Origin: Tannerellaceae bacterium
GTDB taxonomy: Bacteria; Bacteroidota; Bacteroidia; Bacteroidales; Tannerellaceae
Assembly: GCA_031280645.1 (NCBI GenBank)
Contig: JAITGL010000025.1
Location: 58,885 to 122,884 of the forward strand
Reading direction: 5' to 3'
Length of the DNA stretch: 64,000 nucleotides
Part shown: piece by piece, positions 9,301 to 16,886 of the stretch
Layout of the letters: each line of letters opens with the position of its first letter
How positions within the stretch are numbered: position 1 is the stretch's first letter
Notes under the pieces: generated by a model
Databases searched by the model: none
Seen by the model: the letters and a program-made list of their open reading frames with translations, nothing else
What the model was told of the DNA's origin: nothing
Translations under genes and position numbers: made by a program

Positions 9301-9917
9301 TACTCCCTGGCGAAGCCTCCCACCGAGGCCGCCTCCGCCACGCCTGCCGCCGACGACAGGGCGTACTTAACGTAGAAGTCCTGAACCGTGCGCAGCTCGT
9401 CGGGGCCCCACCCCCCGGAAGGCTTGCCGGTTGCCGGGTCGCGCCCTTCAAGGGTGTACCAAAACACCTGCCCGAGGGCGGTTGCGTCGGGCCCGAGGGC
9501 GGGCTGCACTCCCTCTGGCAGGATTCCGGGAGGCAGGGCGTTGAGCTTCTCCAGGATGCGGGAGCGGCTCCAGTAAAACTCCACGTTGTCGTCGAAAATA
9601 ACATATATGAACGACATGCCGAACATCGAGGTACTCCTGACCGTTTTTACTCCGGGGATACCCAGCAGCGCGGCAGTGAGCGGATAGGTTACCTGCTCCT
9701 GCATATCGGCAGGCGAGCGCCCCATCCATTCGGTAGCCACTATCTGCTGGTTGTCGCCAATGTCGGGAATGGCGTCGACAGGCACCGGACTGTCGAGCGC
9801 CCCCTGCCCTTTCCATCCGAAGGGAGCCACCGACACGCCCCAGGCCGCCACTGCCGCGAGCAGCAGCAGGGCGATTATTCTGTTGTTAAGGAAATATTCT
9901 ATCAGTTTATTCAGCAT
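6333..9917 (-). CDS. cusA: CusA/CzcA-family heavy-metal RND efflux pump
   Basis: 1194 aa, about 150 longer than E. coli CusA. TM1 about 13-30, first periplasmic porter region with the family segment DAIPDIGDNQQIV (48-60), TM2-TM6 from about 371 with GVMVDVGVVIVES at 427-439 (TM4 region carrying the relay Asp), extra hydrophobic helices between the two halves, the second porter region, and a closing six-helix bundle with ATDDGVLMG. The extra length comes from the added central membrane segment and a loop in the second porter domain. First gene of the operon, preceded by a -7 box 33 nt upstream. Proton-driven export of Cu(I)/Ag(I) from the periplasm through CusBC is the expected role. Confidence 0.95.
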   Translation of the reverse strand: MLNKLIEYFLNNRIIALLLLAAVAAWGVSVAPFGWKGQGALDSPVPVDAIPDIGDNQQIVATEWMGRSPADMQEQVTYPLTAALLGIPGVKTVRSTSMFGMSFIYVIFDDNVEFYWSRSRILEKLNALPPGILPEGVQPALGPDATALGQVFWYTLEGRDPATGKPSGGWGPDELRTVQDFYVKYALSSAAGVAEAASVGGFAREYQVEINPDAMRAWNVSVMDVMNAVSKSNLDVGAGTVEINMAEYLVRGLGYVKSTADLEESVVTMREGLPVRIKDVAQVTTGPSDRRGGLDKEGVEAVGGVVTARYGSNPMEVIGNIKEKIKEIEAGLPQKILADGSASKVTIVPFYDRSGLIRETIGTLGSALTHEILICIIVVIVLVFNLRASFIISGLLPAAVLSAFIMMRYTGINANIMALSGIAIAIGVMVDVGVVIVESVLLRMKEEGGPMKRGKELAQLIASGVKEVSGALSTGMLTTVISFLPVFVMQAQEGKLFKPLAYTKTFALASAFIIGFALLPTAAYYVMSLRVYIIGRKWRTGLRASVLAAAVIYLASEWLPAGTEAGFGANIAFVVGAAGGILGVLWALVVFYEKILRWCLANRWKFMLVPLLTVAAGVWIWRGMGQEFMPSLGEGSFLLMPTSMPHTGVEQNLRLIETIDKRVSAIPEVATAVGKWGRVNSALDPAPVQMFENTVNYRPEYILNDDGQRMRFKTNSSGAFILVDGSVYDPLSSGFRIIPRDSLVPSRRGEYFRAWRPHIRSADDIWREIVNVSHLPGLTSSPKLQPIEARLVMLSTGMRAPMGLKVYGPSLESIEQAGKAIEAALKEVPSILPSTVFYDRAVGAPYIEIRLNRVEMARYGMTVADVQATIESAIGGMALSTTVEGRERYPIRLRYPRELRNDPEALAGIMVQSAQGALIPLGSVADIEYARGAQMIQSENTFLTGYVIFDKVGGKAEVDVVNEADRHLRSQIGGGAIELPAGVHYKFAGNYEQQQRAARRLMIVIPLCLLAILLILYFRFRTVTASLIHFSGVFVAFAGGFIMLWLYGEPWFMNFEVGGASVREMFGMHPVNLSIAVWVGFIALFGIATDDGVLMGTYIHESFVTYDPKTRSEIRETVVKAGLRRVRPAAMTTASTLIALLPVLTSTGKGADIMIPMAIPTFGGMLIQSMTMFVVPVLQCWWRESAIGKGGGER

Positions 9918-9949
9918 GCTATATGATGTTTGCTACTTTTTAGTACCCG

Positions 9950-9957
9950 CAAATATA
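9950..9957 (-). promoter_or_regulatory. Bacteroidota -7 box for the cus operon
   Basis: TATATTTG on the minus strand matches TAnnTTTG exactly and would start transcription about 25 nt before the cusA ATG. No convincing TTTG lies at -33, so an activator may be needed; no regulator gene is adjacent. Confidence 0.55.
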
Positions 9958-10084
9958 TGAAACATGATCGGATTTGATAATCTCGGACAATCAACCCCGC
10001 CAGCCTCCCTGCCGCGCTGCGCCAACCGCCAATCCGGCCGGGGTTTCCCGCCATAGGGGACTGTGCGTATCCGCCGCAAGGCGC

Positions 10085-11095
10085 GGTTTCTACGGCGCGT
10101 AGATTGGGTGTGTCAGAGCTAAAGCATGGTCTCTACGGCGCGTAGATTGGGCGCGCCAATACTAAAGTACGGTCTCTACGGTGCGTAGATTGGGCGTACA
10201 GGTACTAAAATATGGTCTCTACGGTACGTAGATTGGGCGTGTAAGAGCTAAAGTACAGTCTCTACGGTGCGTATATTGGGTGTGCAGGTACTAAAATATG
10301 GTCTCTACGGTGCGTATATTGGATGTATCAGTCCTAAACACGGTCTCTACGGTGCGTATATTTGGCGTGCCGACACTTAAGTATAGTCTCTACGCTACGT
10401 AGATTGGGTGTGTCATAGCTAAAGCATGGTCTCTACGATGCGTAGATTGGATGTATAGGCTCTAAACACAGTCTCTACGCTGCGTAGATTTGGCATTTCA
10501 GCTCTGAACATGGTCTCTACGGTGCGTAGATTATGTATTTTCATGCTAAAGTATGGTCTCTACGCTGCATAGATTTGGTATTTAAGCTCTGAGCATGGTC
10601 TCTACGGTACGTAGATTATGTACTTTCATGCTAAAGTGTGGTCTCTACGCTGCGTAGATTTGGTATTTAAGCTCTAAGGCATAGTCTCTACGGTGCGTAT
10701 ATTTGGTATTTCAGCTCTGAACATGGTCTCTACGCTGCGTATATTATGTACTTTCATGCTAAAGTATAGTCTCTACGCTGCGTAGATTATGTATGTAAGA
10801 GTGGATTTGCAGTCTCTACGCTGCGTATATTGGGCATGTCAGAGTGAATTTGCAGTCTCTACGCTGCGTATATTGGGTGTGCGAGGATGAATTTACGGTC
10901 TCTACGTTGCGTAGATTGGGTATATCAGTCCTGAACATGGTCTCTACGGCGCGTATATTTGGCATGTTGGCGCTAAGGCATGGTCTCTACGCTGCGTAGA
11001 TTTGATGTATCAGCGATAAAGCATGGTCTCTACGTCGCGTATATTGGGCATGTTGGCGCTAAAGCATGGTCTCTACGCTGCGTATATTGGCTATC
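10085..11095. repeat. Tandem array, 24 x ~43 bp, between cusA and tamB
   Basis: I counted 24 units, mostly 43 bp (a few 42-44). Each starts with GGTCTCTACG and carries the dyad TCTACG-NNG-CGTAGA (in many copies the right half is CGTATA), followed by a looser AT-rich half ending in CTAAAGCAT-like sequence. The variable half is similar between neighbours, unlike CRISPR spacers. Adjacent units often share the same variant, as expected from local amplification. The 1.5-kb gap 9918-11462 holds, besides this array and the two promoters, only a very GC-rich stretch (11096-11400) in which I see no gene. Confidence 0.95.
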
Positions 11096-11405
11096 CGGCG
11101 GCGGGGGGAGGTTTCCCCATGCCCGGGAAAGGGGGCGCCGGCTTGGGGCGGAGGGTTCCCGCCGTCATTGGAAACCTCTGCTGCGATTCGGAAGAGGGGG
11201 CCGGCTTCCGGCGCTTGGGATAATCGTCTCCGGGGCGAGTGTTGCCGGGGGCGGCGCCGGCGGGAAGTTGCAGGAGGGATGGGCGGCGCATGGGGCGGGA
11301 GGGGGCAAGCCGGGCTGGAAAAGAGGGGGGCGCGAGGGCGTGAGGCGGCAAGCGGGATCGGGATTGCCGGGGGCCGGCGTATTGCATAATCTATCCCCTA
11401 CCCTC

Positions 11406-11435
11406 TTTGTCTTCTCCAAAATCCTTTTATTTTTG
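11406..11435 (+). promoter_or_regulatory. Promoter of tamB
   Basis: TTTG (11406-11409), 18 nt, TATTTTTG (11428-11435): an exact match to the Bacteroidota -33/-7 consensus. The start site is expected near 11441-11444, immediately before the membrane anchor of tamB, which limits how far upstream its start codon can lie. Confidence 0.7.
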
Positions 11436-11462
11436 CAATAAATTCGTACTGCTATCAAAACA

Positions 11463-14400
11463 ATAAAATACATACTGCTACTCCTGCTCGCCGCCGGCTG
11501 CCTCGTATTCGTAGCGCCGCCGGCGGCTTTGCTGATTCCTTCTTTACAGAGAAGTATTAAGGAATGGGCGGCAGACTTATTGTCGAAGCGGCTTGACTCG
11601 CCGGTCGAGATAGGCCGGGTTAGCATAGGCTGGCCCAACAGGCTGGCGCTTGCCAACGTGAGGGTGATGGAGCGCGGGGCCTCCGGAAGGGCTATGCTGG
11701 AGGCGGGCAGGATAATGGCCGATATCGACCCGGCCGCGCTCGTTAACCGGAGGGTTGTGTTTACCACCTTGCGACTGTTCGACTTCTCGATCTCGATAAG
11801 GCGAAGCGACGGGGATAGCCCTCTCAACATCGGGCGGGCCTTAGAAGCGCTGGCAAGAAGGGATACCGCCAGGCCGCCCTCGAAGGTTGAGGTTGATATA
11901 CGGGCGGCCCTGCTGCGCAACGGCAGTATCAGCTACGACGTGGCGAGCGAGCCGCAAACGCCGGGGAGGTTTAACGCCGGGCATGTTGCGGTTTATAGCC
12001 TGAAGGGTAACGTATCCCTTGAGGTAACGGGGGCCGGCGGCTTTAACGCGAGGCTTTCGGGGCTGGCGCTAAAGGAGAAGTCGGGGGCCGAGTTAAGCAG
12101 GCTGGCCATGTCGCTGGCCGTAAATGCCGACAGCGTAACGGTTACCGGGTGCGAAGTCAGTATGCCCGGCTCGCGTTTATCCATACCTCGCGCGGGGGTA
12201 AAGCTCTCGCGGAGCGATAATACCGGCGGGGTTCCAATAGCCTTTGAGCTTGCTCCGTCGACGGTTGCGCTTCGCGACTTCGCGGCTTTCGCTCCTTCTT
12301 TGCGGAATATGCCGGGCGCCGCCCGGGTATCGGCCGAGGCGGATGGCGATATGAACAGCTTTAACCTGCGGAGCCTCAATGTTGCGATGGACCAGGACTT
12401 CCTGTTCGACGGGCAAATGTCGCTCAAGGGCGTCGACCGCCCGAACGAGGCCTATCTGTACGGCAAGGTGAACCGCATGTTCGTAACCCCGGAGGGCGCT
12501 CGCCTCCTGTCGGCCGCCGCGGGCAACGGCTCCGCCGAGCTGCCCGAGGTTGTACGGCGGCTGGGTACGGTTACTTTCGAGGGTAGCATATCGGGATTTT
12601 TCGACAATATGGTTGCCTACGGCAGGGCGAACACCGCAATCGGGTCGATACGTACCGATATACTGATAGGGAGCAACCGCGAGAAGGGCGCAGACAGCTA
12701 CGTTCGCGGCCGGATATGGTCGTCGGAGCTTTTGATAAGCGAGCTGTTCGGCAACGGCAACCCGTTTGGCTCGGCTCGCTTCGACGCTACCATCAATGCC
12801 GTGATGCCATCCGGCCGTCCGTTTACCGTAGACGTTGCGGCCGGCATACGGGAGTTCGACTTCAGGAACTATCGCTACGATAACCTGCAACTCGCCGGCC
12901 GGTTTGTTCCCGGCGGCTTCTCGGGCCGTATGGAGCTCGACGATCCTAACGGATCGCTCGTTGCGGAGGGAATGTTTGCCCGCAACGCCGGCGGTGGATA
13001 CGCGTTTGACTTCGCAGCCCGGCTCGACCATTTCCGTCCCGACCATCTTAACCTTTGGGACAGGCTTGAATCGCCCGACATATCGGCCTCGGTAAGGGCC
13101 GACTTCAGGGGTTCGCACCTCGACGATATGGAGGGCGGCATCTCGGTCGACAGTCTTACGATCCGCACGGCGCCAAGCGCGTTCTTCATGCGCAATATAA
13201 CGCTTTCCGTTAGCGACGGCGCATCCCCGCCCGACAAGAAGCTTGCGCTCGAGTCGGACATTGCGCGCGGCGAGGTTAACGGCGTTTACTCCTTTGCCAC
13301 CATCCTTCCGGGCTTTGTAAACACGCTTGAGAGTTACGCTCCGGCCTTGGCCAAGGCTGCGCCGGCATACTCGGCCGAGAAGGAGAACAACTTTTCGTTC
13401 TGGCTTGAGATAAGCGATACCGAGGCGCTATCTTCCACCCTCATGCTGCCGGTAAGCGTTGCCGGAACGGCGCGGGTTACGGGGCATTACAACAACATGT
13501 TCGACAAGTTTCGCTTCGACGTTGACGCGCCCCTGCTGTCGGCCGGCAAGGCGATGGTAGAGAACTGCCGCGTTACGTGCGAGAATCCGGGCGATCATAT
13601 AGCCTTTCGCCTCGATGCGGAAGGCGCCGTTGGCGAGGGGCGCAACAAGGTTGAACTGACGGCAACCCTTAAGGATAACCGGATGGAGGCCATGCTGCAC
13701 CTGGCCAACGGTAACGCGCGGCTGTTTGAGACGCGCCTTGCGGCCTCGGCCGTATTCGTCAACGACGACGAGGAGGGCCGTGGCCTGAGGGCCGACTTCC
13801 GCCTCCACCCTTCGCAGTTTGCGCTTAACGACAGCGTATGGAGCGTTGACGAGGCTTTGGTTAGCGCGGCCGGCAAGAAGGTTAACGTATCCGGCTTCCG
13901 CATCTCTCATAACGACCGCTTCCTCAGCGTAGACGGGGCGGTGTCGGACAACCCGGCCGATACCCTCGCAATCGAGCTCAACAGGATAGAGCTCAAGTAT
14001 GTGTTTGACCTGGTCGACATCCCGGTATTGAAGTTCGGAGGGGAGATGAGCGGGCGGTTTACCGCAGCCGACCTCTACCGCAGCCGTATGATAGGCGCCA
14101 GCGGGGCCAGGGTCGACGGCTTCTCGTTCAACGGCGCGCATCTCGGCAGCCTGGCTCTGTCGAGCCGCTGGGACGAAGGGCGACAGGGCATCCTGCTTAA
14201 CGGCGTTATATCCGACGGCGATACGTCGTCGACGGCGGTTAACGGGTACATCTACCCGATAGGGCCCTCCGACGGCCTCGACTTGCGGTTCGACGCCAAT
14301 AACCTTAACGCCGGCTTCCTCCAGGAATACATGGACGGCGTGGTAGCCGGCTTCCGCGGACGGGCGACAGGGCATGTTCGGCTGTTCGGATCGTTCGACG

Positions 14401-15911
14401 ACGTTGACCTTGAGGGACGGGTTGCTATTCGCGACGGAGGGCTGGGCATCGACTTCCTCAACACGTACTACGCCTTTGCCGATACCGTTAGCCTGGAGAG
14501 CTGCCGCATATTCATGAACAACGTTTCAATAAGCGACGCTTACGGCAACAGGGGGAGGATAAAGTCGGCCGAGCTGCGACACCGCTTCCTGCACGATGTG
14601 GAGTTCGACATCGAGCTCGACAACATCGACAACCTGCTTGTGTATAACGCCGACGAACGGCAAAACCCCAACCTCTACGGCCGCGTGTTCGCCTCCGGCG
14701 GAGTTGAGCTCCACGGCAACGAGCAGATAATAAACGTCGACGTGAGGCTGCGCAACGGTCCGCGCACGTCGATAGGCATCAACTTCATGGATAATCCAAC
14801 CGCTACCGCCTACGACTTTATCGCATTTGCAAACCGCAATGCGCCATCTGCCGGCGCAACACAGCCCAAGCCCGCCGCGCCGCCTGCCGACCAAGGCCCC
14901 GAAATACGCGCCGGCTTCCAGCTCGACCTCGCTCCCGACGCCTCAATCGACTTTATGATGGACGCGACAGCCGGCGACAAGATAACCGGATCGGGCAACG
15001 CCAGCCTCCAGATATCCTACGGCTCCAAAACCGACCTGAAAATCTACGGGACAATGCACATAGTAAAGGGAGAGTATAACTTTAGCCTCCAGCAACTAAT
15101 CAGGAAGAACTTTGCGATACGCGAAGGCAGCTCCGTAACCTTCAGCGGCGACCCGGCAACCGCCAGCCTCAACATCAACGCCGCCCACAGCCTGACGGCC
15201 AACCTGGGCGACCTCGACCCCGTACTGCTTAGCGAAAGCCCCCGGACGAACGTTCCCGTAAACTGCGTAATGCTCATCCAGGGCCCGTTTGCACACCCCG
15301 CCATCGCCTTCGACCTCGAGCTCCCCGGATCAAACAGCGAGCTCGAACAAATCGTAAGAAGCTACGTAAAGACGGAAGACATGCTCACCCGGCAGATAAT
15401 CTACCTGCTTGTGCTCAATACCTTCCACCCCTCCGGATTTGCGCAAACCACGCTGCCGAGCGAGTTCAACGCCCTCACCTCGGCCGCCCTGTCGTCGCAG
15501 ATATCCGGGCTGCTCAACTCGATAACCGACAAGGTGCGAATCGGAACCAACATTCGCACCAGCCAGGACGGGTTTAACGATACCGAGGTTGAGATGCTGC
15601 TGTCCAGCCAGATGTTCGACAACCGCCTGCTCTTTAACGGCAACTTCGGGTACCGCAGCAACCCCACCGTGAAAAACGTATTTGTGGGCGAATTCGACCT
15701 CGAATACCTGCTCACCCCCACCGGCGAGTTCCGCCTCAAAGCCTACAACCACGCCAACGACATGTACCGCTACCTGAAGCAAAGCCTCACAACCCAAGGC
15801 TTCGGGTTTATGTACAAAAAAGACTTCTCATCGCTGTCCGAGCTCTTCGCCCGACGCCCGCGCCCCCTCACCGTACCGCGGGCGGGGCAAACCGCTCCTC
15901 AAACAAACTAA
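11463..15911 (+). CDS. tamB: TamB-family translocation/assembly module (AsmA-like envelope bridge)
   Basis: About 1482 aa, within the TamB/DUF490 range. An N-terminal hydrophobic anchor (IKYILLLLLAAGCLV...) is followed by a very long beta-rich region and the conserved C-terminal DUF490 domain (about the last 350 residues, with MHIVKGEYNFSLQQL and LVLNTFHPSG). Such proteins span the periplasm and are implicated in lipid transport and outer-membrane protein assembly. The anchor is in frame but has no ATG, GTG or TTG before it: the frame opens after a stop at 11439-11441, and the candidates are ATA 11463 (giving MKYILLLLL), CTG 11475 or a TTG at 11529 that cuts the anchor in half. I place the start at ATA with low certainty. 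Its 3' end overlaps lipB by 44 nt, tail to tail. Confidence 0.9.
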   Translation: MKYILLLLLAAGCLVFVAPPAALLIPSLQRSIKEWAADLLSKRLDSPVEIGRVSIGWPNRLALANVRVMERGASGRAMLEAGRIMADIDPAALVNRRVVFTTLRLFDFSISIRRSDGDSPLNIGRALEALARRDTARPPSKVEVDIRAALLRNGSISYDVASEPQTPGRFNAGHVAVYSLKGNVSLEVTGAGGFNARLSGLALKEKSGAELSRLAMSLAVNADSVTVTGCEVSMPGSRLSIPRAGVKLSRSDNTGGVPIAFELAPSTVALRDFAAFAPSLRNMPGAARVSAEADGDMNSFNLRSLNVAMDQDFLFDGQMSLKGVDRPNEAYLYGKVNRMFVTPEGARLLSAAAGNGSAELPEVVRRLGTVTFEGSISGFFDNMVAYGRANTAIGSIRTDILIGSNREKGADSYVRGRIWSSELLISELFGNGNPFGSARFDATINAVMPSGRPFTVDVAAGIREFDFRNYRYDNLQLAGRFVPGGFSGRMELDDPNGSLVAEGMFARNAGGGYAFDFAARLDHFRPDHLNLWDRLESPDISASVRADFRGSHLDDMEGGISVDSLTIRTAPSAFFMRNITLSVSDGASPPDKKLALESDIARGEVNGVYSFATILPGFVNTLESYAPALAKAAPAYSAEKENNFSFWLEISDTEALSSTLMLPVSVAGTARVTGHYNNMFDKFRFDVDAPLLSAGKAMVENCRVTCENPGDHIAFRLDAEGAVGEGRNKVELTATLKDNRMEAMLHLANGNARLFETRLAASAVFVNDDEEGRGLRADFRLHPSQFALNDSVWSVDEALVSAAGKKVNVSGFRISHNDRFLSVDGAVSDNPADTLAIELNRIELKYVFDLVDIPVLKFGGEMSGRFTAADLYRSRMIGASGARVDGFSFNGAHLGSLALSSRWDEGRQGILLNGVISDGDTSSTAVNGYIYPIGPSDGLDLRFDANNLNAGFLQEYMDGVVAGFRGRATGHVRLFGSFDDVDLEGRVAIRDGGLGIDFLNTYYAFADTVSLESCRIFMNNVSISDAYGNRGRIKSAELRHRFLHDVEFDIELDNIDNLLVYNADERQNPNLYGRVFASGGVELHGNEQIINVDVRLRNGPRTSIGINFMDNPTATAYDFIAFANRNAPSAGATQPKPAAPPADQGPEIRAGFQLDLAPDASIDFMMDATAGDKITGSGNASLQISYGSKTDLKIYGTMHIVKGEYNFSLQQLIRKNFAIREGSSVTFSGDPATASLNINAAHSLTANLGDLDPVLLSESPRTNVPVNCVMLIQGPFAHPAIAFDLELPGSNSELEQIVRSYVKTEDMLTRQIIYLLVLNTFHPSGFAQTTLPSEFNALTSAALSSQISGLLNSITDKVRIGTNIRTSQDGFNDTEVEMLLSSQMFDNRLLFNGNFGYRSNPTVKNVFVGEFDLEYLLTPTGEFRLKAYNHANDMYRYLKQSLTTQGFGFMYKKDFSSLSELFARRPRPLTVPRAGQTAPQTN

Positions 15912-16548
15912 GGAGCCGCGCCGAAGCCAAGCCCATATCCTGCGCGCAGCCCAGCTCGGCCGCAAGCGAGGTTACGCCGCGGTCTGCAAAGCCGCAAGGA
16001 TTAATCATCGCGAAGCCCCCCAGATCGGTATTTATATTGAGCGCAAGCCCGTGCATGGTAACAAAGCGGCTGCACTTTATCCCGATCGCGCAAATCTTGC
16101 GCGGCCTGTCCTCAACGCCAAGCCATACCCCGGCGGCGCCAGCCATCCTCCGGCCCTCAAGATTATAGTAGCGGAGGAAGGCGATAACGATTTCTTCAAG
16201 CGTATCAACATACCGCCGCAGCCCCATCCCCCACCGCTCAAGGTTAAACACCGGGTAAACGGTAAGCTGGCCGGGGCCGTGGTAGGTGGCGTCGCCGCCG
16301 CGACCAACGGCGAAGAGCTCCACGCCGCGACGGGCCAGGGCCTCCTCCGAGAGGAGTAAATTATTGGGATTTGCATTGCGCCCCATGGTTATTACGGGCC
16401 GATGGATGCAAAAAAACAGGCATGAGCGCCCTTCCCCGCCGCTTTGCCTGGCTTCAAGCAACGCCTCGAAGGCTGCGGCTTGCTTTTGCAGCGCCTCGCC
16501 GTAAGCTATGAGGCCCCAGTCTTCAAAGTAGAATGATTGTTGTTTCAT
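15868..16548 (-). CDS. lipB: Octanoyl-[ACP]:protein N-octanoyltransferase LipB
   Basis: 226 aa. Transfers octanoyl from acyl-carrier protein to lipoyl domains, first step of lipoate synthesis, in the cytoplasm. Signature GGDATYHGPGQLTVYP, the conserved Lys region KICAIGIKCS, MHGLALNINTDL, and the catalytic Cys in NPCG. Start: an ATG at 16560 also exists, but a perfect -7 box at 16565-16572 would start the RNA near 16558, so the ATG at 16548 is preferred. It is convergent with, and overlaps, tamB. No lipA is present in the window. Confidence 0.95.
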   Translation of the reverse strand: MKQQSFYFEDWGLIAYGEALQKQAAAFEALLEARQSGGEGRSCLFFCIHRPVITMGRNANPNNLLLSEEALARRGVELFAVGRGGDATYHGPGQLTVYPVFNLERWGMGLRRYVDTLEEIVIAFLRYYNLEGRRMAGAAGVWLGVEDRPRKICAIGIKCSRFVTMHGLALNINTDLGGFAMINPCGFADRGVTSLAAELGCAQDMGLASARLLSLFEERFAPPAVR

Positions 16549-16564
16549 CTGAATCTCCATGCTG

Positions 16565-16572
16565 CAAAGATA
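16565..16572 (-). promoter_or_regulatory. -7 box of lipB
   Basis: TATCTTTG, followed by GCAGC, on the minus strand; exact TAnnTTTG match. It predicts a very short leader of about 10 nt before the ATG at 16548. The -33 element is not clear. Confidence 0.6.
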
Positions 16573-16655
16573 CTACTATTTTTGCGGCCAGGAACGGCTC
16601 CAGAGCCCCCATCTCAATGTACTGCAATATTTTAGGCGACGGCAGCCCGCCCCTC

Positions 16656-16783
16656 GGGGACGGCTCCGGAGATTCGGGGGACGGCACCGGAGATTCGGGG
16701 GACGGCACCGGGGATTCGGGGGACGGCACCGGAAACCTCGGGGACGGCTCCGGAAACCCTGGGGACGGCTCCGCCCGGCGCTA
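16656..16783. repeat. Tandem array, 6 x 21 bp
   Basis: Six direct units of 21 bp based on GGGGACGGC(T/A)CCGG plus six to seven variable bases (GATTCG, AACCTC, AACCCT). It sits in the 338-nt space between lipB and the SusD-like gene. Although 21 is divisible by three and leaves the frames open, no start, signal or composition supports a protein. Confidence 0.85.
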
Positions 16784-16807
16784 CCCGGCCTGATATCCGG
16801 GCAATGC

Positions 16808-16837
16808 AAAAGGGGGAACTCTCGCGAGCTCCCCCTT
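16808..16837 (-). terminator. Intrinsic terminator after the SusD-like gene
   Basis: Stem 16810-16821 / 16826-16837 (11 of 12 pairs, TCGC loop); on the minus strand the stem is followed by a short T run. It closes the susC-susD transcript. Confidence 0.7.
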
Positions 16838-16886
16838 CCCTGTTAAAAAAATATTGTCGTAGATTGTTTGTGAATTATGCGTTTGG

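Noticed and set aside
5879..9816. Long plus-strand frames opposite cusA and the P1B ATPase
   Set aside because: Shadows of two unmistakable genes in GC-rich DNA.
10085..11095. CRISPR array
   Set aside because: Repeats are imperfect, the period is only 43 bp with about 20 conserved bases, the in-between parts are similar to each other rather than unique, and no cas gene is nearby. The arrays at 3.7, 53.6 and 63.7 kb fail for the same reasons.
12177..14894. Several 200-315-aa frames antisense to tamB
   Set aside because: Composition (Arg/Gly/Pro-rich) and lack of motifs are typical of mirror frames of GC-rich genes; the sense frame is a clear TamB.
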